Below, in pieces: positions 63,489 to 64,000 of a stretch of DNA of 64,000 nt (position 1 is its first letter; every line of letters starts with the position of its first letter). The position numbers were made by a program, and so were the translations under genes. The stretch comes from CAWCTD01 sp963798455. GTDB lineage: Bacteria; Acidobacteriota; Terriglobia; Bryobacterales; Bryobacteraceae. Below the pieces are notes generated by a model, which saw only the letters and a program-made list of their open reading frames with translations, ran no database searches and was not told where the DNA came from. The stretch covers positions 1,488,001 through 1,552,000 of the forward strand of contig CAWCTD010000003.1 in assembly GCA_963798455.1 (NCBI GenBank), read 5' to 3'.

Positions 63489-64000
63489 TCACGGCGCAAA
63501 GACAGGCCTCTGCGGGTGCACCATTACAGGGGGCGCGCCGCGCTGAGCCCCACCCGGGCTAGGCGCAGGGGGGGCAACCCTGCTAATCCCCCAGAAGTAC
63601 ATGTACTTTGTCACTCTCTGACTACCCTGCCATCCGGTCCAGGGAAGTATGGGGCCCCGCACACCCACATAGCCGTACGGGTGAGTGCCCAACTGATAGC
63701 CCTTACTGTTGAAATAGACCGCGTTTCCGACCGGGTTGTAGACATTTGGCAGAGCGCCGAACCCCCCATGTTTGAAACCCACTGTCTGTGCCATGATGGC
63801 GGCCCCCAGCTTGATCCCCTCGATCAGCCCGTCGCAGTCGCCCGACGTGGCGGAACCAGCCAGCGCGTTCGTGAGTGCGGTGTACGCCGTGCCCTGCATG
63901 TCGCCGTTGGTCTCCCAGATGTCACTGGCTATCATGACTACCGTACCCAGGCTGGACGAGCTCGCGCCAAAATCGGGGATGGTCCCGCGCAAGTTGTAGC
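63489..64000 (-). CDS. C-terminus of a large protein (5' beyond window), possible RHS toxin end
   Basis: The frame is open through the right edge (…YNLRGTIPDFG), so the TTG at 63992 is not the start. The visible 170 residues are rich in Gly, Ala and Ser with ALTNALAGSATSGDCDGLIEGIKLGAAIMAQ and end in a proline-rich tail (PPAPSPGGAQRGAPP). No catalytic motif was recognised. Next to a possible immunity gene and an RHS fragment, it may be the variable tip of an RHS toxin; it could also be an unrelated protein. Confidence 0.5.
   Translation of the reverse strand, partial: YNLRGTIPDFGASSSSLGTVVMIASDIWETNGDMQGTAYTALTNALAGSATSGDCDGLIEGIKLGAAIMAQTVGFKHGGFGALPNVYNPVGNAVYFNSKGYQLGTHPYGYVGVRGPILPWTGWQGSQRVTKYMYFWGISRVAPPAPSPGGAQRGAPPVMVHPQRPVFAP

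Noticed and set aside
1..64000. tRNA, rRNA or CRISPR features
   Set aside because: I found no T-loop-like segments with cloverleaf context, no rRNA-like blocks and no regularly spaced short repeats. A covariance-model search would be decisive.

Overview
The window is high-GC bacterial DNA and most likely comes from an acidobacterium of the Bryobacterales/'Solibacter' type. This is inferred from three FtsX/MacB-type 'acidobacterial duplicated orphan permease' (ADOP) genes, a Tat-exported sulfatase, a Tat-exported GH9 glycosidase and a Tat-exported Gfo/Idh/MocA oxidoreductase, a YncE-propeller/phosphoesterase fusion, a tricorn-type protease and a LolA-like gene. No rRNA, tRNA or CRISPR array was recognised.

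Layout. 1-3.1 kb: a partial M20 amidohydrolase, then a CocE/NonD (S15-type) hydrolase. 3.1-3.9 kb: non-coding, with decayed 3' ends of a GH9 gene and a sulfatase gene. 3.9-6.3 kb: a frameshifted ADOP permease. About 6.4-9.0 kb: an IS91-like element with a Y2 transposase, an overlapping tyrosine recombinase and hairpins at both sides. 9.3-12.6 kb: an unknown lipoprotein and a GH9 enzyme. 12.7-17.7 kb: an ABC ATPase overlapping a 1420-residue permease that joins an ABC-2-like membrane half to a full ADOP half. 17.9-31 kb: GH38 alpha-mannosidase, broken JAMM protease, sulfatase, YncE/phosphoesterase, metallophosphoesterase, cNMP-binding protein and tricorn protease. 31.2-31.9 kb: an IS256-type transposase remnant.

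32-40.3 kb holds a complete phosphate regulon read leftwards: phoB, pstS, pstC, pstA, pstB, phoU, phoR, then a porin. Pho-box-like tandem repeats precede both phoB and pstS. nadD, an outer-membrane barrel gene, rnhA and dusB follow upstream on the same strand. 43.1-45.9 kb: an ADOP gene flanked by a 32-base direct repeat, suggesting insertion. 45.9-55.4 kb: a glycine-zipper protein, an unknown protein, a lone receiver domain, an outer-membrane barrel, a DUF4139 protein overlapping a homoserine dehydrogenase, a broken nucleotidyltransferase, a Gfo/Idh/MocA protein and a small (frameshifted) membrane protein beside a LolA-like gene. 55.4-61.5 kb: an HGSNAT-like membrane protein, an OmpR/HK pair overlapping a STAS gene, then a redox group (CoA-disulfide-reductase-like flavoprotein, thioredoxin-fold protein, NuoI). 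61.5-64 kb: an RHS core fragment, a putative immunity gene and the C-terminus of a gene running off the edge, resembling a polymorphic-toxin cassette.

The carbohydrate-active, sulfatase and phosphatase genes fit a soil heterotroph that scavenges polymers and phosphate. Five genes carry frameshifts. At three of them the break coincides with a GACGTC palindrome bearing one extra A/T, which may point to sequencing error at a modified site rather than decay.
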